This document shows, in pieces, positions 1 through 5,123 of a stretch of 5,123 bases of DNA; positions within the stretch are counted from its first letter, which is position 1; each line of letters starts with the position of its first letter. This DNA comes from Comamonadaceae bacterium. Lineage in GTDB: Bacteria; Pseudomonadota; Gammaproteobacteria; Burkholderiales; Burkholderiaceae. The position numbers and the translations under genes are program-made. The notes under the pieces are model-generated. The model did not search any database, was not told the DNA's origin, and worked only from the letters and a program-made list of their open reading frames with translations. The stretch is from NCBI GenBank assembly GCA_947505915.1, contig CANNNH010000141.1, forward strand, positions 1 to 5,123. The letters are read 5' to 3'.

Positions 1-398
1 ACCAAAGCGAGCGCTTTGAAGCGCGCCTGTCCATAGTGGAAGTGCTGGACTCACCTTCGCTGTTCTTGCAAGGCATGGCCGGAGCGCGTTTACCCATTGC
101 CGTGGCCCATGGTGAGGGCTTTGCCAACTTTACGCAGCGCGGCGATGCCAAGCAAGTATTGCGCGCCATGCGCTTTGTTGATAACGCCGGGCAGGCCACC
201 GAAGCTTATCCCTTTAATCCCAATGGCAGCCCAGCGGGCCTGACAGCAGTGACGACTGCCGATGGGCGCTTTACCGCCATGATGCCGCACCCGGAGCGGG
301 TGTTCCGCAATGTCCAAAGCAGCTGGACAAGTCTGGACATCAGCGCGCGCAGCCCCTGGATGCACTTGTGGCACAACGCGCGCCAATGGCTGGGCTGA
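1..398 (+). CDS. purL: Phosphoribosylformylglycinamidine synthase, C-terminal end (5' part outside window)
   Basis: This is the last 131 residues of FGAM synthase, the cytosolic purine-pathway enzyme that converts FGAR, ATP and glutamine to FGAM. The open frame enters from the left edge (first full codon at 3), so the start lies outside. The fragment is the end of the class I glutamine amidotransferase domain, which releases ammonia from glutamine in the large single-chain PurL of proteobacteria. Recognisable blocks are QSERFEARLS, LPIAVAHGEG, YPFNPNGSPAGLTAVTT and MMPHPERVF. In that last block the His (288-290) and Glu (294-296) match the His and Glu of the Cys-His-Glu triad; the nucleophilic Cys is upstream of the window. 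The protein ends NARQWLG, close to the E. coli ending NARKQLG as I recall it. Nothing looks broken. The next gene on the same strand begins 79 nt later and could be read from the same transcript. Confidence 0.97.
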   Translation, partial: QSERFEARLSIVEVLDSPSLFLQGMAGARLPIAVAHGEGFANFTQRGDAKQVLRAMRFVDNAGQATEAYPFNPNGSPAGLTAVTTADGRFTAMMPHPERVFRNVQSSWTSLDISARSPWMHLWHNARQWLG

Positions 399-433
399 GC
401 CTTCGGGCTTGGGCTTGGCTCACGCTTGGGCTT
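398..433 (+). other. purL 3'-end hairpin with UUCG loop and short direct repeat
   Basis: Right at the purL stop codon the stem AGCC (398-401) and GGCT (406-409) encloses a TTCG loop. The C-G closing pair gives the very stable cUUCGg tetraloop. A 10-nt direct repeat, GCTTGGGCTT, follows at 407-416 and again at 424-433 (17-nt period). A second small hairpin, GCGCT-TTC-AGCGC, lies at 442-454. No uridine run follows either stem, so neither is a standard intrinsic terminator. The structure may protect the mRNA 3' end or cause partial termination, leaving some readthrough into the next gene. Function is inferred only. Confidence 0.35.
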
Positions 434-477
434 ATTTGTTTGCGCTTTCAGCGCTTAGTTGCATAGGACCGCAGACT

Positions 478-1212
478 ATGAACATTGCACGCTATCAGTG
501 GGTGGATGCGCTGCGCGGCCTGGCTATGGTGTGGATGACGGTTTTCCACTTGTGCTTTGACCTGGCCAACGCCGGTCTGATTCAAGCCAATTTTTACCAG
601 GATCCGCGCTGGACGGTGCAGCGCACCTGCATCCTCAGCCTATTTTTGCTCTGCGCGGGCGCGGGGCAAGCCATCGCCTTGGCGCAGGCGCAAACCTGGC
701 AGCGCTTTGGGAGGCGCTGGCTGCAGATTTTGGGATGCGCTCTGTTGGTTAGCGCGGGTTCGTACCTGATGTTCCCAAACAGCTTTATTTACTTTGGCGT
801 TTTGCACGGTATGGCGGTGATGCTACTGATCACCCGCTTTGGCGGCGCCCGTGCGCGCTCGCTATGGCTGCTTGGCGCAGCGCTGATAGCCCTGCAATGG
901 CTGGCGCCCTGGGCGATCAACGCGGGCTGGTGGGACAGCGCGCTCAACCAGCCATCGCTTAACTGGCTGGGCCTGATCAGCACTAAGCCGATCACCGAGG
1001 ACTACGTTCCCCTGGTCCCTTGGCTAGGTGTGATGCTATGGGGTATGGCGGCAATGCAATGGGTACTGGGCCGTTCGGCCACCCATGCGCTGCAACAGGC
1101 TGATGTCGCGGCCCTGCGGCCCTTGGCTTTACTAGGGCGTTGGAGCCTGAGCTATTACATGCTGCACCAACCGTTGATGCTGGGCGCGTTGTGGTTGTGG
1201 CAGCGCACCTGA
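478..1212 (+). CDS. DUF1624 / HGSNAT-like integral membrane acyltransferase family protein
   Basis: This 244-residue inner-membrane protein resembles the bacterial DUF1624 family (heparan-alpha-glucosaminide N-acetyltransferase catalytic-like). Family hallmarks are visible: an N-terminal WVDALRGLAMVWMTVFHLCFDL (residues 8-29) with Arg13, His24 and Asp28 in or near the first helix; FGVLHG at 106-111; a PWLGV turn at 181-185; and a C-terminal GRWSLSYYMLHQP at 220-232, similar to the last helix of many acyltransferase-3-like proteins. About six to seven hydrophobic segments can be seen (roughly 12-32, 48-70, 82-98, 103-119, 127-145, 178-198, 216-241). The frame is open back to 310 inside purL, but ATG 478 is preferred: AGGA at 465-468 is 9 nt upstream and homology begins right after it. 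Substrate and acyl donor are unknown. Bacterial members are mostly uncharacterised, so a glycan or envelope acetyltransferase role is an inference. It may be co-transcribed with purL. Confidence 0.85.
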   Translation: MNIARYQWVDALRGLAMVWMTVFHLCFDLANAGLIQANFYQDPRWTVQRTCILSLFLLCAGAGQAIALAQAQTWQRFGRRWLQILGCALLVSAGSYLMFPNSFIYFGVLHGMAVMLLITRFGGARARSLWLLGAALIALQWLAPWAINAGWWDSALNQPSLNWLGLISTKPITEDYVPLVPWLGVMLWGMAAMQWVLGRSATHALQQADVAALRPLALLGRWSLSYYMLHQPLMLGALWLWQRT

Positions 1213-1234
1213 ACCGCGCTTGCCAATCAGCAAC

Positions 1235-1262
1235 AAAAAACGCGGCACCAAGCCGCGTTTTC
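1235..1262. terminator. Bidirectional intrinsic terminator between convergent genes
   Basis: A perfect 10-bp inverted repeat, AAAACGCGGC (1237-1246) and GCCGCGTTTT (1252-1261), flanks a 5-nt loop (ACCAA). On the + strand the GC stem ends in a T run (1258-1261). On the - strand the six A's at 1235-1240 give a six-T run. It lies 22 nt after the DUF1624 stop and 22 nt after the parvulin stop on the opposite strand, so it can stop transcription from both sides. Confidence 0.9.
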
Positions 1263-1283
1263 TATGGGGTCCAATCAAGACAA

Positions 1284-2066
1284 TTATTCGATCTTGGCCT
1301 TGCTGCGCAGTTCTTCCTGGTACTTGGCCAGGTTTTGCTGGGTCAGGTGCTGCGAGATTTGGGGTTTGACCTCATCGAACTTGGGCATATTGGCTTCGCG
1401 CACGTCATCGAGGCGAATGATGTGAAAACCGAATTGGCTTTTCACCGGGACCTCGGTGGTTTTGCCTTTGCCCAGGGCCGCTAAGGCATCCGAAAATTCT
1501 TTGACGTAGCTGGCGGGGTTGGCCCAGTCCAGTTCGCCACCCTTGACCGCAGAGCCAGGGTCTTTGGAGGATTTCTTCGCCAGGTCTTCAAATTTGGCAC
1601 CTTTTTTCAACTGCGTCAGCAAGGCTTTAGCCTGGTCTTCTTTTTCCACCAAGATGTGGCGGGCTTTGTATTCTTTACCGGCGTTCATTGCCACGTAGCG
1701 GTCGTACTCGGCTTTCAGGTCAGCGTCGCTGACCGGATTTTTGGCCTGGTAGGCGGCAAACAGTTCGCGGATCAGGATGGATTGCTTGACTTGCTCCATT
1801 TGCGCCTTGAAGTCGTCGGTGGCGTCCAGGCCCATAGCCTGAGCTGCTTGGCTAAAGACTTCGCGGGCGATGACCTCTTCTTTTAACTGGCCTTGCATAT
1901 CCGGCGTGACTGGGCGGCCGGAGCGGGCCACTTGCTGTGCCAAGGCTTCCACACGGGCGCTGGGCACGGGTTTACCGTTGACGATAGCGATGTTTTGGGC
2001 CAGGGCGGGGGCGCCATACAGGGCCAGGAGGGTTGCCGCCGTGGCGGTCCAAGCTTGAAATTTCAT
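1284..2066 (-). CDS. Periplasmic PpiC-type peptidyl-prolyl cis-trans isomerase (parvulin, Par27-like)
   Basis: This 260-residue secreted parvulin catalyses cis/trans isomerisation of prolyl bonds and probably acts as a chaperone for periplasmic or outer-membrane proteins. Residues 1-23 form a signal peptide: Lys at 3, a hydrophobic core and an ALA-Q cleavage site, with no lipobox Cys. Residues about 24-130 are a helical SurA-like N-terminal chaperone region. The single PpiC domain spans about 134-223 with YKARHILV (His137), the GGELDW block (176-181) and VPVKSQFGFHIIRL (206-219, His215). A charged helical tail of about 35 residues follows. Size and layout match Bordetella Par27 as I know it; SurA is larger, with two parvulin domains. 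ATG 2066 has an AAGGA ribosome site (complement of 2073-2077) 6 nt upstream. It starts 94 nt after bolA on the same strand, so it is probably the last operon gene, possibly with its own weak promoter. It ends before the shared terminator. Confidence 0.95.
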   Translation of the reverse strand: MKFQAWTATAATLLALYGAPALAQNIAIVNGKPVPSARVEALAQQVARSGRPVTPDMQGQLKEEVIAREVFSQAAQAMGLDATDDFKAQMEQVKQSILIRELFAAYQAKNPVSDADLKAEYDRYVAMNAGKEYKARHILVEKEDQAKALLTQLKKGAKFEDLAKKSSKDPGSAVKGGELDWANPASYVKEFSDALAALGKGKTTEVPVKSQFGFHIIRLDDVREANMPKFDEVKPQISQHLTQQNLAKYQEELRSKAKIE

Positions 2067-2160
2067 TCGAGATCCTTGAGGGCTGGAGAAATACTAAACA
2101 CGTATTGTCGCTGGTTCGAGGGGCTGCTTTGTCCAGTGCGCGGGTGTCGGCGGGCTGGGC

Positions 2161-2442
2161 TTAGCGTTCGGTATCGATTTCAATCGCCAGGGCGTGCAGC
2201 CCTTGGTCGATGAAATCTTGCGCGGCATCGTAAACCAGGCGGTGGCAAGCGACCCGTGTTTTGCCAGAAAAAAGAGGTGAAGCGATGCGCACCCGAAAGT
2301 GCGTGCCAAAGCCGCTGTCGTTGGCGCCGACGTGGCCCGCGTGCTGGTGGCTTTCGTCAACCACGGCTATTCGGGAGGGCTGCAAGCGCTCGCGCAAGCG
2401 AGCCTCGAGGTTGTGTGCGGTGATCTGCAAGGACTGGTTCAT
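2161..2442 (-). CDS. bolA: BolA family transcriptional/Fe-S regulator
   Basis: A 93-residue BolA protein, covering the whole family fold with little extra. BolA proteins are small cytosolic factors that form [2Fe-2S]-bridged heterodimers with monothiol glutaredoxins; E. coli BolA also affects morphology and stress genes through DNA binding. Visible landmarks are the first helix [11 protein letters not shown] (12-22), the [11 protein letters not shown] strand-loop (27-37), [16 protein letters not shown] (46-61), the signature HRLVYD (67-72) and the final helix ending GLHALAIEI. His67 corresponds to the conserved His of the signature helix (RHRMIY in E. coli), which supports the BolA rather than the IbaG/YrbA branch. 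The residue before it is Cys66 (codon at 2247-2245), where Arg is usual. The start codon overlaps the yciB stop as ATGA, and no good Shine-Dalgarno site precedes it, so it probably depends on translation of yciB. I am sure of the family; its exact regulatory role here is inferred. Confidence 0.95.
   Translation of the reverse strand: MNQSLQITAHNLEARLRERLQPSRIAVVDESHQHAGHVGANDSGFGTHFRVRIASPLFSGKTRVACHRLVYDAAQDFIDQGLHALAIEIDTER
2439..2442 (-). other. ATGA stop/start overlap, yciB to bolA
   Basis: On the - strand the bolA ATG (2442-2440) and the yciB TGA (2441-2439) share four bases. The sequence just upstream (GCGGGTAAAAATCC) lacks a clear ribosome site. This is typical of translational coupling, in which the terminating ribosome restarts at the overlapping ATG. 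Confidence 0.9.
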
Positions 2443-3005
2443 GGATTTTTACCCGCGTCATCCGGGGAAGGCGCTTGCTCTGCCAGCTTCATGTGTGGGG
2501 CGATGTACAAGCCCTGGCCGATGATAAAGGCCAGGGGAAAGACGTATCCCCACAGTTTGAAGTTGACCCATTCCTCGGTGCTGTAGTTGAGCACCACATA
2601 GGCGTTGAGGGCCGCCATAAAAGCGCAATAGGCAATCCAGGCCACGTTGAGCCGCTGCCAAAGCGGATCAGGCAGTTCGAGCTGACTGCCTAGCATGGCA
2701 CGCAAAAAATTCTTGCGTAAAGCCCATACGGCGATCGCCAGGCCAAGGGCTAGGCAACTGTAGAAAACCGTAGGCTTCCATTTGATAAAGCGCTCGTCGT
2801 GCAAGCCCAAGGTCACTGCGCCAAAGCCCAGCACCATGATGAGGGTGACTTTTTGCATCAAAGGCAGGCTGCGTTCGCGCGCATAGGTGTAGGCCGATTG
2901 CAGCACGGTAGCGGCCATCATCACACCGGTGGCGACATAAATATCAAATAGCTTATAGGCGCCGAAAAACAGCAGCACCGGGAACAGGTCAAAGAGGGTT
3001 TTCAT
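2439..3005 (-). CDS. yciB: YciB/IspZ family inner-membrane septation protein A
   Basis: This 188-residue polytopic inner-membrane protein is of the YciB (IspZ, septation protein A) family. The diagnostic N-terminus [18 protein letters not shown] matches the family closely. Five hydrophobic segments can be traced at about 5-21, 23-41, 51-68, 80-96 and 118-138, with another at 150-168, after which a hydrophilic tail rich in Pro, Asp and Lys ends the protein. Family members are about 180 residues, so it is full length. YciB is linked to cell-envelope integrity, interaction with the elongation and division machinery, and septation in Shigella; its biochemical activity is unknown. The old name ispZ does not imply isoprenoid synthesis. 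It starts inside the msrB stop (ATGA) and its stop overlaps the bolA start. The start has no evident ribosome site of its own, which again suggests coupled translation. Confidence 0.96.
   Translation of the reverse strand: MKTLFDLFPVLLFFGAYKLFDIYVATGVMMAATVLQSAYTYARERSLPLMQKVTLIMVLGFGAVTLGLHDERFIKWKPTVFYSCLALGLAIAVWALRKNFLRAMLGSQLELPDPLWQRLNVAWIAYCAFMAALNAYVVLNYSTEEWVNFKLWGYVFPLAFIIGQGLYIAPHMKLAEQAPSPDDAGKNP
3002..3005 (-). other. ATGA stop/start overlap, msrB to yciB
   Basis: The msrB stop (TGA, complement of 3004-3002) and the yciB ATG (complement of 3005-3003) overlap in the same 4-nt way as the next junction. The end of msrB (GACTTCAAACCCGA before the ATG) has no convincing Shine-Dalgarno sequence. 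yciB expression therefore probably relies on ribosomes finishing msrB. Confidence 0.9.
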
Positions 3006-3403
3006 TCGGGTTTGAAGTCCAGCGAAGCCGAATTCATGCAGTAGCGCAGCCCGGTGGGGGCCGGCCCGTCGTTAAACACATGGCCCAGGTGGGCGTGGCA
3101 ATCGGCGCAATGCACCTCGGTACGTTTCATCCACAACATGCCGTCTTCTTTGGTGCCTACTGCGTCGGGCGCCAAGGGCTGGAAGTAGCTGGGCCAACCG
3201 CTGCCCGATTCGTATTTGGTTTCCGAGGAAAAAAGCGCTTTGCCGCAGCAAATGCAGCTGTAAATGCCTTTTTGGTGGTTGTCGGCCCAGCGGCCACTAA
3301 AAGCCCGCTCGGTGGATTCCTGGCGCGTCACGGCAAACGCCAGGGGCTCTGCGCCTTTGGCAGCCAACAGGGCCCGCCATTGGTCATCAGTTTTGTGGAT
3401 CAT
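3002..3403 (-). CDS. msrB: Peptide-methionine (R)-S-oxide reductase MsrB
   Basis: This 133-residue single-domain MsrB reduces methionine-R-sulfoxide in proteins, normally with electrons from thioredoxin. There is no signal peptide, so it is cytosolic. The zinc site is intact: Cys50 and Cys53 in [11 protein letters not shown], and Cys99 and Cys102 in [13 protein letters not shown]. The substrate and active-site blocks are SGSGWPSYF (66-74), [10 protein letters not shown] (105-114) and [11 protein letters not shown] (120-130), with Cys122 as the catalytic residue. Cys52, between the zinc ligands, is extra. I cannot tell from sequence alone which Cys, if any, is the resolving one. ATG 3403 has AAAGG (complement of 3411-3415) 7 nt upstream. 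The gene lies 37 nt after selO and overlaps yciB by 4 nt. No MsrA domain is fused or adjacent. Confidence 0.98.
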   Translation of the reverse strand: MIHKTDDQWRALLAAKGAEPLAFAVTRQESTERAFSGRWADNHQKGIYSCICCGKALFSSETKYESGSGWPSYFQPLAPDAVGTKEDGMLWMKRTEVHCADCHAHLGHVFNDGPAPTGLRYCMNSASLDFKPE

Positions 3404-3440
3404 GTAAATACCTTTGAAATAGGGGTGAAGCGCTGCGGCA

Positions 3441-4943
3441 TCAGGAACTGCAGCTTACGGAAATAGCTGCGGCCCAATCGGGTGCAAAACCAGCCCAGCG
3501 CTCGTGCTCGGGATGCTCGTCAAAGGGGTTTTCCAGCACGGTTTGTAATTGGGCCAGCACCGAAAAGTCTTTGGCCTGGGCCGCAGTAATGGCCTCTTGT
3601 GCCATGTAGTTGCGCAGCACGAATTTGGGGTTGGCGCGCAGCATACGGGCCGATACATCAGTTGTCCCCATGCCTTTGTGCATGGACTCAAACGCGTACT
3701 GCCAGGTTTGCATTTGCTGGCGGTTGATAAACAAATCCATGACCGAAAAGTCTTCATCGTCCATGCGTGCGGCCCAGTGGCTCAGGCGGCGCCAAAAAAT
3801 CGTGTAGTCCACCTGGTCTGCCGCCAGCATGGGTAGCAGCATGTCGGTTAGTGCTTTTTGCCGGGGATCCGCTTGGCTCAGGCCCATTTTTTTCGCCAGG
3901 CATAGTTGGCTGGCGGCTTGGAAATGGCTGCGGTAGCTGTCCACCGCCTCGGTTGCGGCGTCCTCGTCCCCTATCAGCGGCATCAAGGCGTCCGTCAGGC
4001 AATACAGGTTCCAATAGGCCATATTGGGCTGCTCGGAAAAAGCGTAGCGCCCCTGGCTGTCCGAATGGTTGCAAACATGGCCGGGCGCAAAAGCATCTAA
4101 AAACTGGAAGGGCCCATAGTCCAGCGTCAGGCCCAGGATGCTCATGTTGTCGCTGTTCATGACGCCATGGCAAAAGCCTACCGCCTGCCATTGGGCCAGA
4201 AGCTCAGCCGTCTTGCGGCTGACTTCGGCCAGCAAAGCCAGGTAAGGATTTGCGCCCGCTTCGTCACGGCACTGCGGGTAATAGTGGTCAATCACAAAAT
4301 CGGCCAGGCTTTGCAGTTGGGGGATTTGTTGGCGCTGGCTGAAGTGCTCGAAGTGCCCAAAGCGGATGAAGCTAGGTGCTACCCGGGCCACCACCGCTGC
4401 CGTTTCGGCCGTTTCGCGCCAAATGGTGACGTCCGAACCCGTCACGCACAAAGCGCGCGTGGTGGGAATGCCCAGTCCGTGCATGGCTTCACTGCATAAA
4501 TACTCGCGAATGGCGCTGCGCAGCACGGCGCGTCCATCGCCTCGGCGCGAAAAAGGCGTAGGGCCAGCGCCCTTGAGTTGAATCTCCTGGCCCGCCAATT
4601 CGCCGAGTAAACAGGCGCGCCCGTCGCCCAATTGGCCGGCCCAAACGCCAAATTGATGGCCGCTGTACACCCCGGCATGCATGGCGCTGCCTTTGAGAAC
4701 CAGGTTGCCAGCCATGGCCTGTAGCGCTGAATCGGTGGCAGCCCAGCCGGGGGGCAGGCCCAGCGATTGGGCCAGGGCCGCGCTGTGGCCGACCCAATAC
4801 GGCTCGGGCAAGGGCGCGGGGGCGACAGGTGCCACAAAATCCGGCCCTAAATTGGCATAGCGCTGCTGCCATGGCAGCGATGCCAGCGCCGGGCCGGCGG
4901 AAAAGGCGGGGGCCGGTGCCGAGGGGTGGGTTGAGTCGGTCAT
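3441..4943 (-). CDS. selO: Protein adenylyltransferase SelO (YdiU/UPF0061, pseudokinase fold)
   Basis: A 500-residue SelO, slightly longer than E. coli YdiU (478) because of a Pro/Ala-rich N-terminus. SelO has an atypical kinase fold that binds ATP inverted and transfers AMP to Ser/Thr/Tyr of target proteins. Visible blocks are SGHQFGVWAGQLGDGRA (94-110), IQLKGAGPTPFSRRGDGRA (121-139, with Lys124), REYLCSEAMHGLGIPTTRAL (146-165), HGVMNSDNMSI (259-269) and LDYGPFQFLD (274-283). Asp265 and Asn266, with Asp275, sit 10 residues apart, as do the catalytic Asp/Asn and metal-binding Asp in the Pseudomonas enzyme. Cys291 (VCNHSD) and Cys498 (CSS at the end) match the redox disulfide pair described for E. 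coli; the C-terminal position is selenocysteine in animal SelO. No TGA interrupts the frame. ATG 4943 has only a weak GGAAAA (complement of 4951-4956) upstream, but no other ATG precedes the conserved core. It is probably the first gene of the leftward operon. Confidence 0.97.
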   Translation of the reverse strand: MTDSTHPSAPAPAFSAGPALASLPWQQRYANLGPDFVAPVAPAPLPEPYWVGHSAALAQSLGLPPGWAATDSALQAMAGNLVLKGSAMHAGVYSGHQFGVWAGQLGDGRACLLGELAGQEIQLKGAGPTPFSRRGDGRAVLRSAIREYLCSEAMHGLGIPTTRALCVTGSDVTIWRETAETAAVVARVAPSFIRFGHFEHFSQRQQIPQLQSLADFVIDHYYPQCRDEAGANPYLALLAEVSRKTAELLAQWQAVGFCHGVMNSDNMSILGLTLDYGPFQFLDAFAPGHVCNHSDSQGRYAFSEQPNMAYWNLYCLTDALMPLIGDEDAATEAVDSYRSHFQAASQLCLAKKMGLSQADPRQKALTDMLLPMLAADQVDYTIFWRRLSHWAARMDDEDFSVMDLFINRQQMQTWQYAFESMHKGMGTTDVSARMLRANPKFVLRNYMAQEAITAAQAKDFSVLAQLQTVLENPFDEHPEHERWAGFAPDWAAAISVSCSS

Positions 4944-4959
4944 GCCCGTATTTTCCGCG

Positions 4960-4991
4960 AAAGTCGCGCGTAGTCCTTGGCGCGGGACTTT
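4960..4991. repeat. Imperfect inverted repeat in the selO / acyl-CoA ligase divergent region
   Basis: AAAGTCGCGCG (4960-4970) and CGCGGGACTTT (4981-4991) are inverted copies matching at 10 of 11 positions, separated by 10 nt. The half-site centres are 21 bp apart, about two helical turns, so a dimeric regulator could bind both on one face. The right half ends at the proposed -35 element of the rightward gene, and the left half lies 16 nt before the selO ATG. An operator reading is an inference; an RNA hairpin in the selO leader is the alternative. Confidence 0.45.
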
Positions 4992-5019
4992 GCCGCCCCG
5001 GGCGCGGTGCAGTTAATAT
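4990..5019 (+). promoter_or_regulatory. Candidate sigma-70 promoter for the rightward acyl-CoA ligase gene
   Basis: TTGCCG (4990-4995) as -35 and TAATAT (5014-5019) as -10 are separated by 18 nt; each matches consensus at 4 of 6 positions. Transcription would begin near 5026, giving a leader of about 36 nt before ATG 5062. The TAATAT lies in the only AT-rich patch of an otherwise GC-rich gap. This is a plausible but unproven match. Confidence 0.35.
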
Positions 5020-5049
5020 GCGAGCCCGCCCTCGTTAGGCGCATTTTTT

Positions 5050-5053
5050 GGAG
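5050..5053 (+). promoter_or_regulatory. Ribosome binding site that decides the acyl-CoA ligase start
   Basis: GGAG at 5050-5053, following a T6 run, is 8 nt from ATG 5062 but only 2 nt from the in-frame ATG 5056. The spacing favours 5062 as the real start, and the resulting MLGLMQ is also the N-terminus I associate with this ligase family. Confidence 0.7.
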
Positions 5054-5061
5054 ATATGTTG

Positions 5062-5123
5062 ATGCTCGGATTGATGCAAAGTCAGCAACTGCTGATTTCT
5101 TCCCTGATTGATTTTGCCGAGCG
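5062..5123 (+). CDS. Probable fatty-acyl-CoA ligase (AMP-dependent synthetase), N-terminal fragment
   Basis: Only the first 20 codons are in the window, and the frame runs off the right edge. The residues MLGLMQ followed by LLISSLIDFAE resemble the start of medium/long-chain fatty-acyl-CoA ligases of the FadD/DmdB-like type common in Burkholderiales, which use ATP to join a fatty acid or methylmercaptopropionate-like acid to CoA. None of the catalytic AMP-binding motifs is visible yet, so the call rests on this short N-terminal signature. The start at 5062 is chosen over ATG 5056 from ribosome-site spacing. It is divergent from selO across a gap of about 118 nt that holds the candidate promoter and inverted repeat. 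Confidence 0.72.
   Translation, partial: MLGLMQSQQLLISSLIDFAE

Noticed and set aside
310..477. Longer start for the DUF1624 protein, adding 56 residues from inside purL
   Set aside because: The added stretch is the out-of-frame reading of purL and its spacer, has no family similarity, and ATG 478 has its own ribosome site.
3080..3466. 128-codon + strand frame antisense to msrB
   Set aside because: It mirrors the conserved msrB codons on the opposite strand and shows no domain or ribosome site of its own.
3754..4191. 145-residue - strand reading frame overlapping selO
   Set aside because: It is a shifted frame of selO with Arg/Gly/Pro-rich translation typical of GC-rich shadow frames. It has no recognisable domain, while selO is intact and strongly conserved in the same span.
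4829..5038. + strand frame of 69 codons running antisense to the selO 5' end and into the divergent gap
   Set aside because: The product is Arg/Pro/Ala-rich with no motif, no ribosome site was seen, and it covers the likely promoter region.
5018..5049. Hairpin ATGCG...CGCAT followed by T6, resembling a terminator or attenuator ahead of the acyl-CoA ligase
   Set aside because: The stem is only about 7 bp with a 2-nt bulge and an 11-nt loop, and its left arm overlaps the proposed -10 box, so it would not be fully transcribed from that promoter. No upstream + strand gene needs terminating.
1..5123. Mobile elements, CRISPR arrays, tRNA/rRNA genes, or a transferred island
   Set aside because: No transposase or integrase coding, no regularly spaced repeats and no cloverleaf-like sequence was seen. 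Base composition and codon style look even across the window.

Overview
This window looks like ordinary chromosome from a betaproteobacterium, most likely order Burkholderiales and probably family Comamonadaceae. That placement is an inference from three things: moderately high G+C, the style of the proteins (a Par27-like periplasmic parvulin, a large PurL with a C-terminal glutaminase, an acyl-CoA ligase starting MLGLMQ), and the gene order selO-msrB-yciB-bolA-parvulin next to purL. I recall that order from this group but could not search it here. There are no transposases, tRNAs, rRNAs, CRISPR repeats or phage genes. Coding density is high and no gene-free stretch exceeds about 120 bases.

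Layout. Left part, + strand: the 3' end of purL (1-398), then a 244-residue membrane protein of the DUF1624 / heparan-alpha-glucosaminide N-acetyltransferase-like family (478-1212). These converge on the leftward block, and a near-perfect bidirectional hairpin terminator (1235-1262) separates the two. Middle and right, - strand, in order of transcription: selO (4943-3441), msrB (3403-3002), yciB/ispZ (3005-2439), bolA (2442-2161) and a secreted PpiC-type parvulin (2066-1284). msrB/yciB and yciB/bolA each overlap by 4 nt (ATGA), so these three are probably translated as a coupled unit. selO lies 37 nt upstream of msrB, and the parvulin follows bolA after 94 nt. At the far right a divergent + strand gene starts (5062 onward) and is cut by the window edge; its first 20 residues look like a fatty-acyl-CoA ligase.

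How the genes may work together. The leftward block has a redox and envelope-maintenance flavour. SelO transfers AMP to proteins and has a redox-sensitive cysteine pair. MsrB repairs methionine-R-sulfoxide. BolA works with monothiol glutaredoxins on Fe-S clusters. YciB is an inner-membrane protein linked to envelope and septum synthesis. The parvulin folds periplasmic proteins. A shared role in oxidative or envelope stress is an inference from function and gene order; the sequence shows no recognisable OxyR, SoxR or sigma-E site.

I found no convincing undescribed system. The points most worth a second look are an 11-bp inverted repeat (10/11 matching) in the selO/acyl-CoA-ligase divergent region, a cysteine next to the cluster-ligand histidine of BolA, the double ATGA coupling, and the uncharacterised DUF1624 protein behind purL.
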